64,000 nt of DNA from Loripinus fragilis (taxonomy: Eukaryota > Mollusca > Bivalvia > Lucinida > Lucinidae): positions 24,566,130 to 24,630,129 of the forward strand of contig OZ026520.1 of assembly GCA_964019695.1 (NCBI GenBank), written 5' to 3'. This document shows positions 35,725 through 47,011 of this stretch, one piece after another (position 1 is the stretch's first letter; each line of letters begins with the position of its first letter). The translations under genes and the position numbers were made by a program. The notes beneath the pieces were generated by a model. It did no database searches and had not been told where the DNA came from. It saw only the letters and a list, made by a program, of their open reading frames with translations.

Positions 35725-36215
35725 TTGGCTGTTTGTCGGGCCCACCAGGGTTTACCTGTTGGATTTCTTTTGCTCCGGTATTCAGTTTAATTTACTGTTG
35801 AGTCCTTATCCTTGCTTTATCTCCTTGTTATATCTTGATTTATATATTTTAGGAGATGATGCATTGATAAGTTAGGGGTCTTTCATGCAAACCAAATATC
35901 TATGTGTCTTGATCCACATCTGAATTTAGGGTGAGGTTGGCGCCGTTAAACCGGTTTAAGCCCTCCAGTAAAATATTTTACTGACCCTTCCAAGGCGGTA
36001 CTTCTTTTGAGGATCTTTTATGTTTTTGTTCTGTCTTGTGTTTGCTATGTCTTTGTGCGCGTCTGTTTATATGTGCTTTGTGGTCACCTGCTGGGAAAGG
36101 GCTGACCTCTTGGCTCTCGTTTGTGGTGTCTACTGTGAGTTTGTCACTTTCCCATTGGTATCCTGGGTCAGGTGTGGTACTTGATTGTATCGATTCCTGA
36201 TCTTTGCACCCTCAC
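35725..36215 (+). mobile_element. Penelope-like 3' tail, copy 3
   Basis: Nearly identical in order and sequence to 20310-20785 (TTTGTCGGGCCCACCAGGG, GGATTTCTTTTGCTCCGG, CAGTAAAATATTTTACTG, GATCTTTGCACCCTC). There is no RT upstream. Confidence 0.8.
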
Positions 36216-36310
36216 TTACTTTCATTTGACATGTGCAAAATCTAAAGATTGGTTAGTTTTCCTCACTTTGTATTCCAAGTCATCAAATAAGCCCCCACCC
36301 CCCCCCCACC

Positions 36311-36560
36311 CCCAGTAAAATATTTTACTGACCGTTCCAAGGCGGTACTTCTTTTGTGGATCGTTTGTGTTTTTTGTGTTTTGTGTTTCTCATGCTTTCA
36401 CGTCTGTTCATTGCTGCCTTGAAGTCACCTGCTGGGAAGGGAATGACCTTTTGGCTCTTGATGGTGATGTTAATTGTACTTTGGTTACTTTTCCATATGG
36501 TATCCTGGGTCAGGTGTGGTACTTGATTGTATCATTTCCTGATCTTTGCCGTCTTTCTTA
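36311..36560 (+). mobile_element. Penelope-like 3' tail, copy 4 (partial)
   Basis: Begins abruptly at CAGTAAAATATTTTACTGAC after a C-rich tract and ends at CCTGATCTTTGCC. It is more truncated at the 5' side than copies 2 and 3, and lies about 100 bp after copy 3. Confidence 0.75.
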
Positions 36561-36569
36561 CTTTTACAT

Positions 36570-37095
36570 GCGATTTTTTCACCCCTACTAAAGAGTCAGA
36601 CACAAACGATGGGTTATTGGACTAGGAAGATGTAGTTCGAATATACAGTCTGCTAGTGAACTTATTGCTGTGTCAAATGTGCAAACAGTTTTGATACTTT
36701 CTAGTTTCTGGACTAAAATTTTTGAGTGTAGATTAACTCTCTCTCTTTTGGGGTCAAACGTATCGGTGTGTCATTAATTTTAGCAGAGTCTTCACGTGTG
36801 GAGTCTCTTGTCGTTTTTTTTTTTTTTTTTTTTTTTGTGGGGGGGGGGGGTGGGGGGGGTTACAGTTGCAAGTATTTCTCTAATAGATGCGGTAATGCGT
36901 GGTGTATTCAGGTATTTCTTGATGGGACTCCTTGATACTTCAGTTGCTGCGTTTAATAAGATCATATTAGATGTTGCCAGATCTTCAACTAAATATATTA
37001 AAGTTTTAAACATAAAACAGCAAAGACAAAAAAATAACAAAAAAAATCAATTAGTCGTGTAAAGACCTAAGAAATATTCTGAAAAAAATATAGGA
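36570..37095. other. unannotated, with a T-tract/G-tract
   Basis: T(n) then G(n) homopolymers at about 36815-36860. Overlapping ORFs here contain homopolymer stretches and are not genes. Confidence 0.5.
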
Positions 37096-37099
37096 AAAA

Positions 37100-37168
37100 C
37101 TTGTAAGAAAAAGCCCGTCTAATGGGTCACATAGTATGTGACTCATCAGATGGGCTTTTTCATACAAC
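37100..37168. repeat. hairpin with AAAAAGCCCGTCT arms
   Basis: CTTGTAAGAAAAAGCCCGTC...GGGTCACAT faces ATGTGACTC...GATGGGCTTTTTC over an AGT apex. The minus strand reads CTGATGAGTCACAT, like part of a hammerhead core, but the GAAA element is absent. Confidence 0.8.
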
Positions 37169-37237
37169 GTTTTCATATTATAATTCAGGACTTTAGTTAA
37201 GAGTGCGTAACGAAAATTTATTTTTCTTATTTCTCAA

Positions 37238-37303
37238 CCAAAACATATGTTGTGGGTACTTAAAAGAACCGTCTCAATGAGACGGTTCTTTTGAGCATCA
37301 AAA
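37238..37303. repeat. AACCGTCTC palindrome, copy 2 (inverted)
   Basis: ACTTAAAAGAACCGTCTCAA pairs with TGAGACGGTTCTTTTGAGCA, with outer ACATATGTTGTGGG. The inner 17-bp arms are perfect. See 28634 and 62065. Confidence 0.85.
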
Positions 37304-37308
37304 CCGCC

Positions 37309-37577
37309 TCGATAGCTCAGTTGGTAGAGCGTCCGCTTTCGGAGCGGGAGGTCGTGGGTTCGAATCCCACCGCCGCACCATACCAAAGGTGTAAAAAATG
37401 GTACTAGCAGCTCCCTTGCTGACGCTCGCATAAAAAGGGGTTGTGCTAGGGAGATAAAGTAAGGCGGGTAAATATCTGTTAAAGATATAATTGTTATGTC
37501 GTAGAATAGCTCGTGAGCTGTTGTCTGTTACATTATAAGCGACGTTAAATAAGGCTTCTTTATCTTTAAAAACATAT
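37309..37577 (+). mobile_element. tRNA-derived SINE
   Basis: The head is tRNA-like: TAGCTCAGTTGGTAGAGCG (A box), an anticodon-type stem CCGC/GCGG with loop TTTCGGA (Arg-TCG-like), and GGTTCGAATCCCAC (B box and T arm). The 5' acceptor strand does not pair with CGCCGCA, so this is not a functional tRNA gene. It is followed by a body with GTACTAGCAGCTCCCTTGCT, GACGCTCGCAT and ATTATAAGCGACGTTAAATA, and a T/C-rich end CTTCTTTATCTTT. The layout fits molluscan SINEs with a conserved central domain (Meta-type suggested from memory). Pol III would transcribe it from the internal A/B boxes. Confidence 0.8.
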
Positions 37578-38136
37578 GTTTAAAACCATTGGGAAAGAAA
37601 ATATTTTCCAATTTTAAACTGATTTTTTTTGTTTATCTAAACCTGTGTAATAATAAATAAATAAATTTGGTCATAGAAATGCCTTTAATACGTATAGATC
37701 AAGATTCAGAAGACTGTATCATTATCAGCAGTTCACGTAGTCAGTTTTAGATAATGTGTGGCGACTCAATCACAAACTCTGATCATTTTGAAGATATTTA
37801 ATAAATGTGCCTCGTTAAGGTAATCGAATTCTGTTTTTAAATAATAATAAAATAAATGTTAATTTCTGTAACCCTTTCTACTAAAGTCCTCAGACTTAAT
37901 ATCCATTTAACTGTCCTTTTATCGTTACTCATACATCTCTTGTTCTTCTATTGTGCTGCCATTATTGTAACTAACGTCGTAACTAACTAACGACAACGTC
38001 ATCCGACGTAACGTAATTAAACATCAAAGTCAATAAAGAGTCTGCTTCATTAGCCATAACCTGATTTAGTCTGAAAAGCGTTTGTAGTGTTTTAATACAA
38101 GTATAATATTCAAAATCACCAAATTATAAACCTTAA
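37578..38136. other. no recognisable gene
   Basis: AT-rich; nothing supported. Confidence 0.4.
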
Positions 38137-38794
38137 GGGACTGTCACACCTTACCGGATAGCACTAACGGACGCGTAACGGACAGTAAAATTCTCTGTCC
38201 GTTCGTGTCCGTTTGCATGCGTTTCTTGTCCGTTCCCCATGCGGTGAATGCGTTCCGTGTCAGGTGATATCCGTTTTGTCCGGTTCTATCCGTTGGCAAG
38301 TTTTGGAAACGTTCAGAACTTCGAACGGACGCCACCGGATAAATATGTACGGTGGATGAACGTTACTCATGCGTTGGTATGCGGTCTGTCCGGTTCTCGT
38401 TCGGTTTGTCCGATCCTCATTGTTTCGGCATCCTGTAGGTATCCTGTATGTATCCGTTGATGTCCGTTCGACCTGAGTTGTGAACGGTCAACTACAGGAC
38501 AGGTAAAAGAGTTTCCTAGGCGATTACCGCATGCCCATTCTGTGATCGTTCAACGAACGTTTTTGTCCGTTTCGTATACGGTACATATTCGTTTCGTCCG
38601 TTATACGTCTGTTACACGCACGTTAATCGGCCATTCTTTGTCCGTTAGTTGTTCGGTACGTATGTGCTCCTTACGACTTTCGCGTCAGCATTCACCGCCA
38701 CTGAGACGACTTCCATCACCGGATAAACATTTTTTGCAAATTTTCTGTCCGTTCGGCGTCCGTTACCTTTATCCGTATATATGTGACAGCACCA
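38137..38794. mobile_element. 658-bp non-autonomous TIR element filled with GTCCGTT motifs
   Basis: The left GGGACTGTCACACC and the complement of the right GGTGCTGTCACATA form short TIRs. The interior repeats GTCCGTT and related CGGTTC/CGTTCG words at least nine times, mostly in one orientation, like the subterminal transposase-binding repeats of hAT-type MITEs (inference). The 133-codon ORF at 38542 runs out of the element and is not convincing. Confidence 0.6.
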
Positions 38795-39109
38795 TTAATA
38801 TTATTCTCGATAACCATAACCGTTACATTTTAAAAATGTCCTCCAATCTTACTGAGAAATGCCTTAAACAAAGAGAAACTGCCCTTTCTAAAATCATATA
38901 TGGATTGAAACACTTCCCAATTCTGTATAGACTAATTCATTAGAAACCCAGAATTATGATTGATATACATGTATTAGGGAAAATAAGACCGTAATAAGAT
39001 CATAACAACGAATTGTATTCTGACTACTATGACTCCCACATGTATAGATACTAGTTCCATTTGATTGTTTTGTTTTTTGTTTGTATCGGCCTTAAACACT
39101 TATTTTACT

Positions 39110-40085
39110 CCGCTTTTTCTTTAGAAAAAAGGGTATATTAATTACATACCAAAGTCGGTCCGTCGTCCAACTGTCCGTCCATCCTTCCATGCATCCCTCC
39201 GTCACGTTTCTTGTAAATGTACGTTAGACCTAGCAATTTCAAACTTTGTAGCTGCATAGGTCACATAATGTAGAGGGTACTGGGCAACTTTTCATGTGAC
39301 CCCAAGGTCAAGGGCACTTTGGTTCAAGGTTAACGGTCAAATAATGTTTTTCCTTGTAAATGCATCTCCTCCTAAACTGTTAGATGTAGCAACTTCGTAC
39401 TTCCCAGCTGCATATATCACATGAAGTATAGAGTACTGGGCAAAAATTAATGTGACCTTGACCCCAAGGTCAAAGGTCAAATAATGTATTTTACAAGTAA
39501 ATGTACCTCCTACTAAACCGTTAGACAAAGGAACTAAAAACTTTGTAGCTGCATAGGTCACATGATGTAGAGGGTACTGTGCTACATTCGGCGTGACATT
39601 GACCTCAACGTCAAGGTCAAAGGTCAAATAATGAATTTTCTTGTAAATGAATCTCCTCCAAAACCGTAGGACGTAGCAACTTCAAACTGTGCATGTGCAT
39701 ATATCACATGATATAGAGGCGCTGGGCTACATTTTGTGTGACCTTGACCAAGGTCAAGGGTCAAATAATGTATTTACTTGTAAATGCATCTCCTCCCAAA
39801 CCGTTGGATGTACCAACTTCAAACTTTGCATGTGCATAGGTCACATGATGTAGAGGGTACTGGGTAACATCTTGTGTGACCTTCACCCCAATGTCAAGGC
39901 CAAACACTGCATTTTCTTGTAAATGCATCTGTTCCTTAATTGTTGGGCGTAGCAACTTCAAACGCTGCAAGTGCAGAGGTCACATGATATAGAGTTTGCT
40001 GGGCAATATTTCATGTGAACTTGATGCCAAGGTCAAAGGTCAAATAATACATGTTCTATTAAATGCATCTCCTCCTAAACCGAGG
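39110..40085 (+). repeat. ~141-bp tandem array, about seven units
   Basis: AAATGCATCTCCTCCTAAAC-type starts recur at about 39358, 39499, 39645, 39782, 39923 and 40061. Each unit has GTAGCTGCATAGGTCACATG and ACCTTGACCCCAAGGTCAA. It is preceded by GTCGGTCCGTCGTCC at 39153. Minus-strand ORFs 39337-39970 are the array translated. In unit length and phrase style it resembles the array at 11900-13690, but the sequence is different. Confidence 0.85.
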
Positions 40086-40249
40086 GCTGTGAGCTCAAGG
40101 GGCGAATATTTCTATCTGCCTGCCTGCCCTACCCTATCCAGCCCTGCCCTGCCCTGCCCTGCCTGTCTGTCAAAATCCTTTATTCCCCTGTGCTTAAAAT
40201 TTGTCATGTTAAAAATAACAATTTTATAACTGGATTTTTTTTTCTAAAG

Positions 40250-43100
40250 ATCGAGCGCAGCGTTCTCTTACCAAAATTGGTAATGCAAATAAGAGAAAGC
40301 TCACTGATTTTTTCGGGTAAGTATGCAGACTGAAATGAAAGGATAATATGAAACTTAGTAATTGAATGCTCTGCATGCGCGGATCCAGAAAGATTTGTCA
40401 GAGGGGTCCAACGTTTATTTATTTTTTTTTATTTATTTATTTAGTTTGGTGAGGGGAGGAAGAAGGATCCAAATACCACTATTAATGGGCCATCGTCGGC
40501 CTGCCAGCGAAACGCCATTCAAATGGTGTTTCACTGGCGGGCCGATGATGGCCCAACATTGAATGCTGGATTAGTAGCTTTGTGATTTTTCAGGGGATCC
40601 AGACCAGTATTGCTAAGAAACCCTTTATTTTTGTGATTTTCAGGGGGGGGGTCCCCCTCTGGATCCGCACATGGCTCTGTCAAAGAAGATATATAAACTC
40701 AAAGCAAATACTTATGTTAAATGGAACCTTCCAAAGTTAAGCCTTTTTCCTTTTGGAATGATCCATTACTTGCCATCAGGGCATGCTGTTCAGTATCCCC
40801 AAGAGATGACAGATATTTTTGTGGTACTTGAATTCTAAAAATCAAATTCAGACATGAAAATGCAGGTGCAAACATGATAGTTCCGGATCAGCCTGCTCAG
40901 GAAATGATCTATTATTAGGGGGGCATTGGTGGACATTTTCAAATTATTCGGGTTGATGATTAAGGCTTTTATGATAAGGGGGCAAAAAGCAAGCAAAATT
41001 TCTCTTGTATATTTCAGATTTTCCAGCGGGGTCGAGGAGCCTGCATCAGAGACCAGCACCAGTGAAGAGCCTTCATCTAAAGGAGCTGACACAACATGTG
41101 ACCAGTCTACAATAGTGGATCAGACTTGTGGCCAGCCTCGAAAGCGCCACAACAGCGGCCATAAAGTGGGGTTCAATCCTGAATGGCAGCAAGGCAGACC
41201 ATGGTTGAAAGTCCAAGTTGATGTTGGGGAGAATGATGCTGCTGTCACTTCGATGATCTGCTCCCTATGTCAAGAGTTCAGCATAGGCTCCAACAGCAAT
41301 AAGACATGGACAGACGGTGGATGCAAGACACTTCGACTTGACAAGGTGAAGTCACACGAAGTCAGTGAACAGCATAAGAGTTCTCTAGCCCTGTCACTCA
41401 GCAAGAAGATTCCTGATGTTGCAGACAATGTCAGCACTGCTGCTAAAGACTCCATCACAGATGCACTGAAAATCCTACGCTTCATCACTATGAAGAACCT
41501 TCCGCTGGACCTGTTCAAGGACATGATAGACCTGTGTGTAGATGTTGGCTCGGCCACTTTAGCCAATCTACGTCTGGTGAAGAATGCTTCCTATTCCAGC
41601 TGGGACATTCTAGACGACCTACTGACCACCCTTAGTGACCAGGTGAAGGAGACGGTAGTGAGCGAGGTGAAGCAGAGCCCATCCTTCTCTACAATGGTCG
41701 ATGAGGTTTGCGACAGGACCACAGAGAAGCATTTGGCCATATGTGTCCGCTACATATCTTCGGAGGGTGATGTCAAGACTTCCTTCTTATCTGATACTGC
41801 AGTACCGGAAGCAACAGGAGAGAACCTTACTAATAAGATTGTCTCTGAGCTGAACCGTCATGACCTGGATGTTCAGAAGATGACAGGCTTCACATCAGAT
41901 GGTGCTGCAGTGTTTTTGGGGAAGAAGAATGGTGTAGGAAAGAGATTGAAAGATATCAACCCTCACATGATCACCACCCATTGTAAGGATCACAGACTCG
42001 CCCTTGCCTGTAGAGATAGTTACACCAAGGTACCCGGTATGCGGAAGTTAGACGAAACATTGGAGCATTTACATCGGTACTACAAGTACAGCGCCAAGAA
42101 GACAGCCAGTCTGAAAGAAGTTCAGTCAGCTTTCAACGAGGTACCTCTGGCTATCAAACAGGCGAAGCATCATCGATGGCTGAGTCATGAGAAGGCTGTA
42201 ACATCAATAGTAAGAAGCTACAAAAGCCTTATCGCGAATTTAGAGTCCAGCTCCATCTCAAATGATCCTGTCGCGAATGGTCTTCTGAAGAGCCTTAAAG
42301 ACACAGACAACATTAGACTGCTGCTGCTGTTGGCTGATGTTCTGCCCCATGTCACAGCATTGTCTCTGTTCTTCCAGGGGAAAAACATACATCTCGGTAT
42401 GGTGAAGTCAGTCGTCGACAAGACCCTTCGAATGATAGAGATGAGAATAACAGCAGATGGGCCATGGCTTCTGAAGACTGAAAAGCTCATGACAGATAGT
42501 GGCATTGTAGCCGACCAGCCTTCTGACAACTTTCGCAAAGTTCGGTGCAACTTCCTCCAAGCCTTGATGCAGAATATTGAAGAGCGTTTCCAAGACACAG
42601 ACGTCATTGAAAGCATGTCCGTCCTTGATCTACAAGAACAGGAAGATATTCCCACCTTTTTTGGGGACCTGAAGATGCAAACATTGGCAGATTACTTTGG
42701 CCTGGAAGAAGAGACTCTCAACCTCCAGTGGCAAGGTATCCTGGAACTTGTGAAGATGTCGTCAGCACCAAGGTCACTGAACTATTTCATCACGTTGCTG
42801 TATGGAAATAGCCATGCGGAGAAGGGGCTTCTGGTGCAGTTTCCACTTGTGGGACGTGTCATGGCTGCAGCAGGTGTACTACCTTTAAGCACTGCTGAAG
42901 TTGAAAGAGTGTTCTCCCAGCTGAAGCCTATCAAAACAGACCACAGATGCTCACTGAAGACAAAGCGTCTTGAACAGCTTTTGAACATCAAGCTCAACTG
43001 TACTGATGACTTGTTCAGCAAGCTGATGCCTACTGTTGTTACGACTTTCTTCAGGATGAAGTCAAGGCGCCTTGTAACCCTCACAAAGAATATGTTTTAA
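40250..43100 (+). CDS. hAT-type transposase-like gene (BED/TTF-finger plus RNase-H-like and hAT C-terminal domains)
   Basis: Two exons are supported. Exon 1 (open from about 40250 to 40316) encodes SLTKIGNANKRKLTDFFG and ends in a GG|GTAAGT donor. Exon 2 starts after ATTTCAG at 41018 and keeps frame (GG+A TTT TCC: G-F-S-S). Exon 2 gives 693 uninterrupted residues to the stop at 43098-43100. Visible parts are a TTF/BED-like zinc finger (CSLC near 41260-41270, later H-x5-H near 41355-41375), an RNase-H-like region with TMVDEV, FTSDGAAV (Asp near 41898) and the hAT CKDH motif (near 41982), and the C-terminal dimerisation segment STAEVERVFSQLKPIKTDHR. hAT transposases cut and paste DNA, while ZNF862/C17orf113-like relatives are domesticated host proteins, and this architecture fits either. 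No TIR or 8-bp duplication was found around it. Codon use is GC-richer than the surroundings and the frame is intact, suggesting youth or selection. The true start codon and any earlier exon are unknown; the in-frame ATG at 40926 lies in the intron. Confidence 0.8.
40374..40673. mobile_element. GCGGATCC-end MITE, copy C (in the intron of the hAT-like gene)
   Basis: Ends CATGCGCGGATCCAG and CTCTGGATCCGCACATG with a perfect GCTCTG duplication (40368-40373 and 40674-40679). The internal hairpin GGGCCATCGTCGGCCTGCC / GGCGGGCCGATGATGGCCC is conserved with copy A, with matched changes on both arms. It sits within the inferred intron 40317-41017. Confidence 0.9.
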
Positions 43101-43129
43101 GAAAATTTAACAACAAAATTACTCAGACA

Positions 43130-43650
43130 GGAAAAGCATGTACAAACGAAAAAGTCCCTGATCAGCCTCCTCCTAGAGTAGCGCAGTCTGATCATGGCCT
43201 ATTTTGTTTGTTGCTTTTCTTCACAATTTATTTTGATAACTAAAATTTATTCATCCTATTAATCAAATGGAAGATTCCATCTAATAAAATTTGAACTAAA
43301 CAGACTAGAAAAGTATGTTAAAACAAAGTAGTCCCAGACCAGCCTGCTCCCAGAGGAGCAGCCTGGTCAGAGGCTATTTTCTTTTTATATATATTTTCAG
43401 CAAATTATTTATTGAAAGCTTGAGGATTTTATACCATTTTTAGAAAAAAACAACCATTTTTTAGTATTCTGACAGAAAAAAAAATCATGTGCAAAAAAAA
43501 TTAGTCCCAGATCCGATTGCTCCTAGATGAGCACTCTGATCAGAGACTTATTTTTTTTAAGACACACACAAAAAAATCATGTGCAAAAAAAATTAGTCCC
43601 AGATCTGATTGCTCCTAGAGGAGCACTCTGATCAGAGACTTATTTTTTTA
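43130..43650. repeat. four hairpins in tandem after the hAT-like ORF
   Basis: Modules near 43160-43200, 43330-43375, 43503-43550 and 43595-43640 share AGTCCCAGA, then GCTCC..AGAGGAGCA, then CTGATCAGAG. Preceding text (CATGTGCAAAAAAAATTAGT) is also shared by the last two. Stem changes are paired: GACC...GGTC in module 2 versus GATC...GATC in modules 3 and 4. If the hAT gene is transcribed this far, they lie in its 3' UTR. Confidence 0.75.
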
Positions 43651-43711
43651 AAAACACACAAAAAAAATAACAAAAATAATTAAAAAAAATATATAAATGA
43701 AAGAACAATGA

Positions 43712-43798
43712 GAGACTGTCGCAGGGGATATCTGCAAAACTTGCTTATAAGTACTGCAACCTGCCTGATGAGACCCATAGAGGGGTTGAAACAGTCTC
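43712..43798 (+). ncRNA. hammerhead ribozyme, type III layout
   Basis: All core parts are present in order. Stem III is GAGACTG (43712-43718) with CAGTCTC (43792-43798), seven perfect pairs. The cleavage triplet GTC ends at 43720. Stem I is GCAGG (43721-43725) with CCTGC (43760-43764), capped by a 34-nt loop. The invariant CTGATGA is at 43765-43771. Stem II is GACCC (43772-43776) with GGGTT (43783-43787) and an ATAGAG loop. The invariant GAAA is at 43788-43791. The only deviation is a G-U pair at the base of stem II, where G-C is usual. Open-ended stem III makes it type III; expected self-cleavage is after C43720. It lies about 620 nt after the hAT-like stop codon and just before AATAAA (43807-43812), so it would cut the 3' UTR of a read-through transcript. 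It could equally belong to an unrelated retrozyme or repeat. Catalysis is inferred and not shown. Confidence 0.85.
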
Positions 43799-43819
43799 AT
43801 TTTCATAATAAATTTGTAT

Positions 43820-44196
43820 TTCAGTATTGGAGGCCATTAATGTCAATCACTTTTGCACAGTAAAAAATGCAAATTATTTCTGCCCAAAATACCCACCAAA
43901 GGCCTTCTTTAAGGTCTATTTTTCAAAATTTTCTTGGGGCAGGTCCCCCAAACCCCCCCCCCCCAGTGGGAGGGGGTCACCCCCTCCCACACCCACCCCC
44001 GTCTCGGCGCTTCGCGCCTCAAAGTGCCCTTACAGGCCACTAGCACCCTGCCCTTTTCAAATTCTAGCTGGAGCACTGCTAATGTACATTCTTCAGACCT
44101 TGAAAAAAACACCATCATAGGAGTTGCGTTCACAAGATTGACATAATTTTTGACGGACAGACAGACGCTTGGGGTAAAACTTTATGACGGTGCTGG
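43820..44196. repeat. probable dispersed repeat, C-rich core
   Basis: Carries C(n) and GGGGGTCACCCCCTCCC tracts near 43955-43990 and GACGGACAGACAGACG near 44152. It looks like a repeat fragment; no gene. Confidence 0.4.
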
Positions 44197-44198
44197 GG

Positions 44199-44382
44199 GT
44201 ACCAGTGATTTTAATGGGACATTTTTACCGCCTTATATGGGAGTCATTCCCAATCCAAAAATGGTCTTTATTTTCCCAATTTCATGTATTTTAGTACTTA
44301 TTTTCCCAATTTTTATGACATATTTTCCCAAATGTGAAGGAAAAGGTAGCTTCCCAAAATCCCAAATAAAATCACTGGGTAC
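44199..44382. mobile_element. short MITE with CCAGTGATTTT ends
   Basis: Left TACCAGTGATTTTAATGGGA and the complement of the right end TACCCAGTGATTTTATTTGGG form TIRs of about 20 bp (read as halves). The interior repeats TTTTCCCAATTT. Confidence 0.65.
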
Positions 44383-45662
44383 ATAAAAGCAGACCAAACT
44401 TTTTGAAAGCGTATACTTGTTGGTATTTTCAAGGGGTGTAATGGGATTACAGTCAAAACGTCCCCACTTAAAAACGTCCCCTAGTCAAAACGTCCCCGAA
44501 TTGGTCAAAACGTCCCCAAAAATTGGTCAAAACGTCCCCTTGGTAAAAATTGTTGGTCAAAACGTCCCCAAAATGAGTTTTTATTCTATATTTTATGAAA
44601 TTTTAGGCAAAATCTGGGATGTTTGAATGAAACTGTTTTAGATAAAGTGTTTTTTTTATCCAGATTCCATTCTTATTTCAGTAAAAATAGCATTAAGAAT
44701 GCAGTTTTCCGACAATCCTTCTACACACGATCCTTCAAATATTACATATATTCACTAGCTTTTTGGTGATTTGATTTGTGGTTATTATCAGGCAATCGCT
44801 ATGGTTGTAAGTTTGGAGCAGTTAATTAATTTTGAGCAAACATATGCATAAAGTTTAAATCTAAATCTAGGTCTACGCAGTATATAAATCTCATTTCCAA
44901 CAAGCGCAAAATTTGCCTAGGGGAAATGCTTTTGGATAATTTTATCAAAATTGATAATAGGTGATTAACTCTATTAAAACAGGTGTCTAATACATGTAAA
45001 ATTGAACTGTTTGATAAAGACGTGTGAAAAACCTGCAGCTCAGAAATAATGACAGTGACTCCTCAATTAAGAAACTTAATTCAGAAACTTACATACATCG
45101 AATGCAGCGATTCATTTATAATTTTGGGCTTATGGGTGCTGGGACTCGCTGTTTCCCATATCAATGAGTCCAACTGCAAACTTATGAGTCCAGAACACTA
45201 TTTTCAATGGCAAGTCTGCAATACTATTGCATCCTGGGACTCGCTGAAATAAAAACTTTGCATCCCAGAGACAAAATTATGCGCAAAAGATGCAGGATGC
45301 GCAGGTAACAAAATCAATGCAGATGTATGCACATATCGCATGCAAGAAAACATTATGTATCTGTTGTGTATTGTCTTGTTGTGCATCAGTGTTATATTGC
45401 AGGCGTCCGTCCATACGTCGGATGGGTGGAGACATGCATTTACTTATCGATGCATAAAAGTCTATAAACCGTTATTTATTACTCACGTACGTACGGACGC
45501 ATGCGTATGTGTCTTTCTGTCCGTACACACGGATTTTTGGTGTAGTATCTTGCATGAATCTACACAGTACAGTCACGGGCGTATATATTGAACTATAAGT
45601 CCATGGTACAGTATATCAGAACACAATTACCTGGTAAACCGTCAATGTTATGAATACATTTA

Positions 45663-47011
45663 CGAGGGGCATTTGGAAAGTTCTTAGCATGGTCTTATAT
45701 CTCAGTAACCAATTAACAAACCCTATCATGTTTGGTATCATTTTAAAGAGCTACCTTTCCTCTTTCTTGAAGCACAAATTTCAGGAGGATGTTATGACGC
45801 AAACACTAAAAATAGTATTGTTAATAAATGTACTGCTTGTATACTGGAAAACGCAAAAAAATCAGCGGAAAATATAACTTTTTACCTTTGGAAAAGTGTG
45901 CAGAACATTAAGAATAGTTCATCAAATTAGATAATTTTGTAACATTTAGTAGGCCACAATCTGGTAAAATGATTATACAATTGATGACCGAGTTGGATGT
46001 TCCTAATAAATAATTACCGGAACAGCAATACCAAAACCATTTAGAAAGCAAACCAATTCGCTTATTTTTACGTCTAAAAATTTCATGTCACAATGCACAT
46101 ATTTTGAAAATATATTAACGACAGTAGTTTAAAAATGCAGTATGTTGGTATTTTTGTCAAGCACACTTTATGTTCTTTGTATTGAAACCAAAAGAAATTT
46201 TGTAAATCAGAACAAAGGGAGGATAAGTCTTAAAATCTTCCAATGGGCAGAATGAATTTCGCTATGAGTTGACGTTCTGGTTCATTTCAATTGAAAATAG
46301 GGACAAACAAAAAAGTAAAAACACCTTGAGAGTAGAATTCAATCAATTTTGTGATGGTTAACGCGATACCATTAGAAGTTCTTATGTCATCAACAAAATA
46401 TGTGGGGTTGAGTTACCCCACCCACTTCTTGAATAGCAGGGGTAGTGTTGTTAGGAATGATTTTCTTGAATACAGAACTTATAAAGCCACACATTTTGCG
46501 CGACGAAATGATTGTTATGCATTGTTGGCTATAAATAAAGCAAATCATATACTCAATAGGCTTTTTTCGTGCTCCTGTAGTGACACAATTTATAGTAAAA
46601 GTATTAAGAAAAATTGAAAAAAGTCTCATTTTTTAAAGTTTACCATTTCTCTATTAGCCAACATTTTCCCAATGTAAAGGTGGTAGTCGTGCAAGCATTG
46701 ATTACATAATATATTTTAATAAAAAAATAAGTTGGCACCAAATCGTTAATTTGTCAAATCATGATCGCAAATAAGGTCCCCAATTTTCCTTCGCTTTTTT
46801 CCAAGTATTTTGCTTAAAATTTCCGCCAGTATATAAAACCCTACTCATTTTGAGCATGCACTGCACGTGCACGCCAAGTCTTTTTTCGGAAAAAAATAAA
46901 CCATCAAGTAGCCGTTGAATTCTAGTTTCCAAAAATGTACTATTTGATAGCATTTTGTCAACGCATCGTGGAGTTATGATGCCATGCTAAGAACTTTCCA
47001 AATGACCCTAG
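45663..47011. mobile_element. mariner-like TIR element, no transposase
   Basis: The left end CGAGGGGCATTTGGAAAGTT(CTTAGCATGG) and the complement of the right end CTAGGGTCATTTGGAAAGTT(CTTAGCATGG) match at about 28 of 30 positions and are flanked by TA. CGAGGGT-type ends are usual for a mariner subgroup. The 1.35-kb length could hold a transposase, but the ORFs present (for example 45650-45877 and 46351-46617) show none. Confidence 0.8.

Noticed and set aside
37100..37168. hammerhead-like CTGATGAGTCACAT on the minus strand
   Set aside because: The hairpin is followed by CCATTAG instead of GAAA, so the catalytic core is absent.
37309..37385. functional tRNA-Arg(TCG) gene
   Set aside because: Anticodon and T arms form, but the 5' acceptor strand does not pair with CGCCGCA, and the sequence continues into a SINE body.
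38542..38943. 133-codon ORF
   Set aside because: Starts within GTCCGTT-repeat sequence and crosses the element border; no recognisable domain.
41270..43084. minus-strand ORFs opposite the hAT-like gene
   Set aside because: Antisense shadows of the coding exon; no independent motifs.
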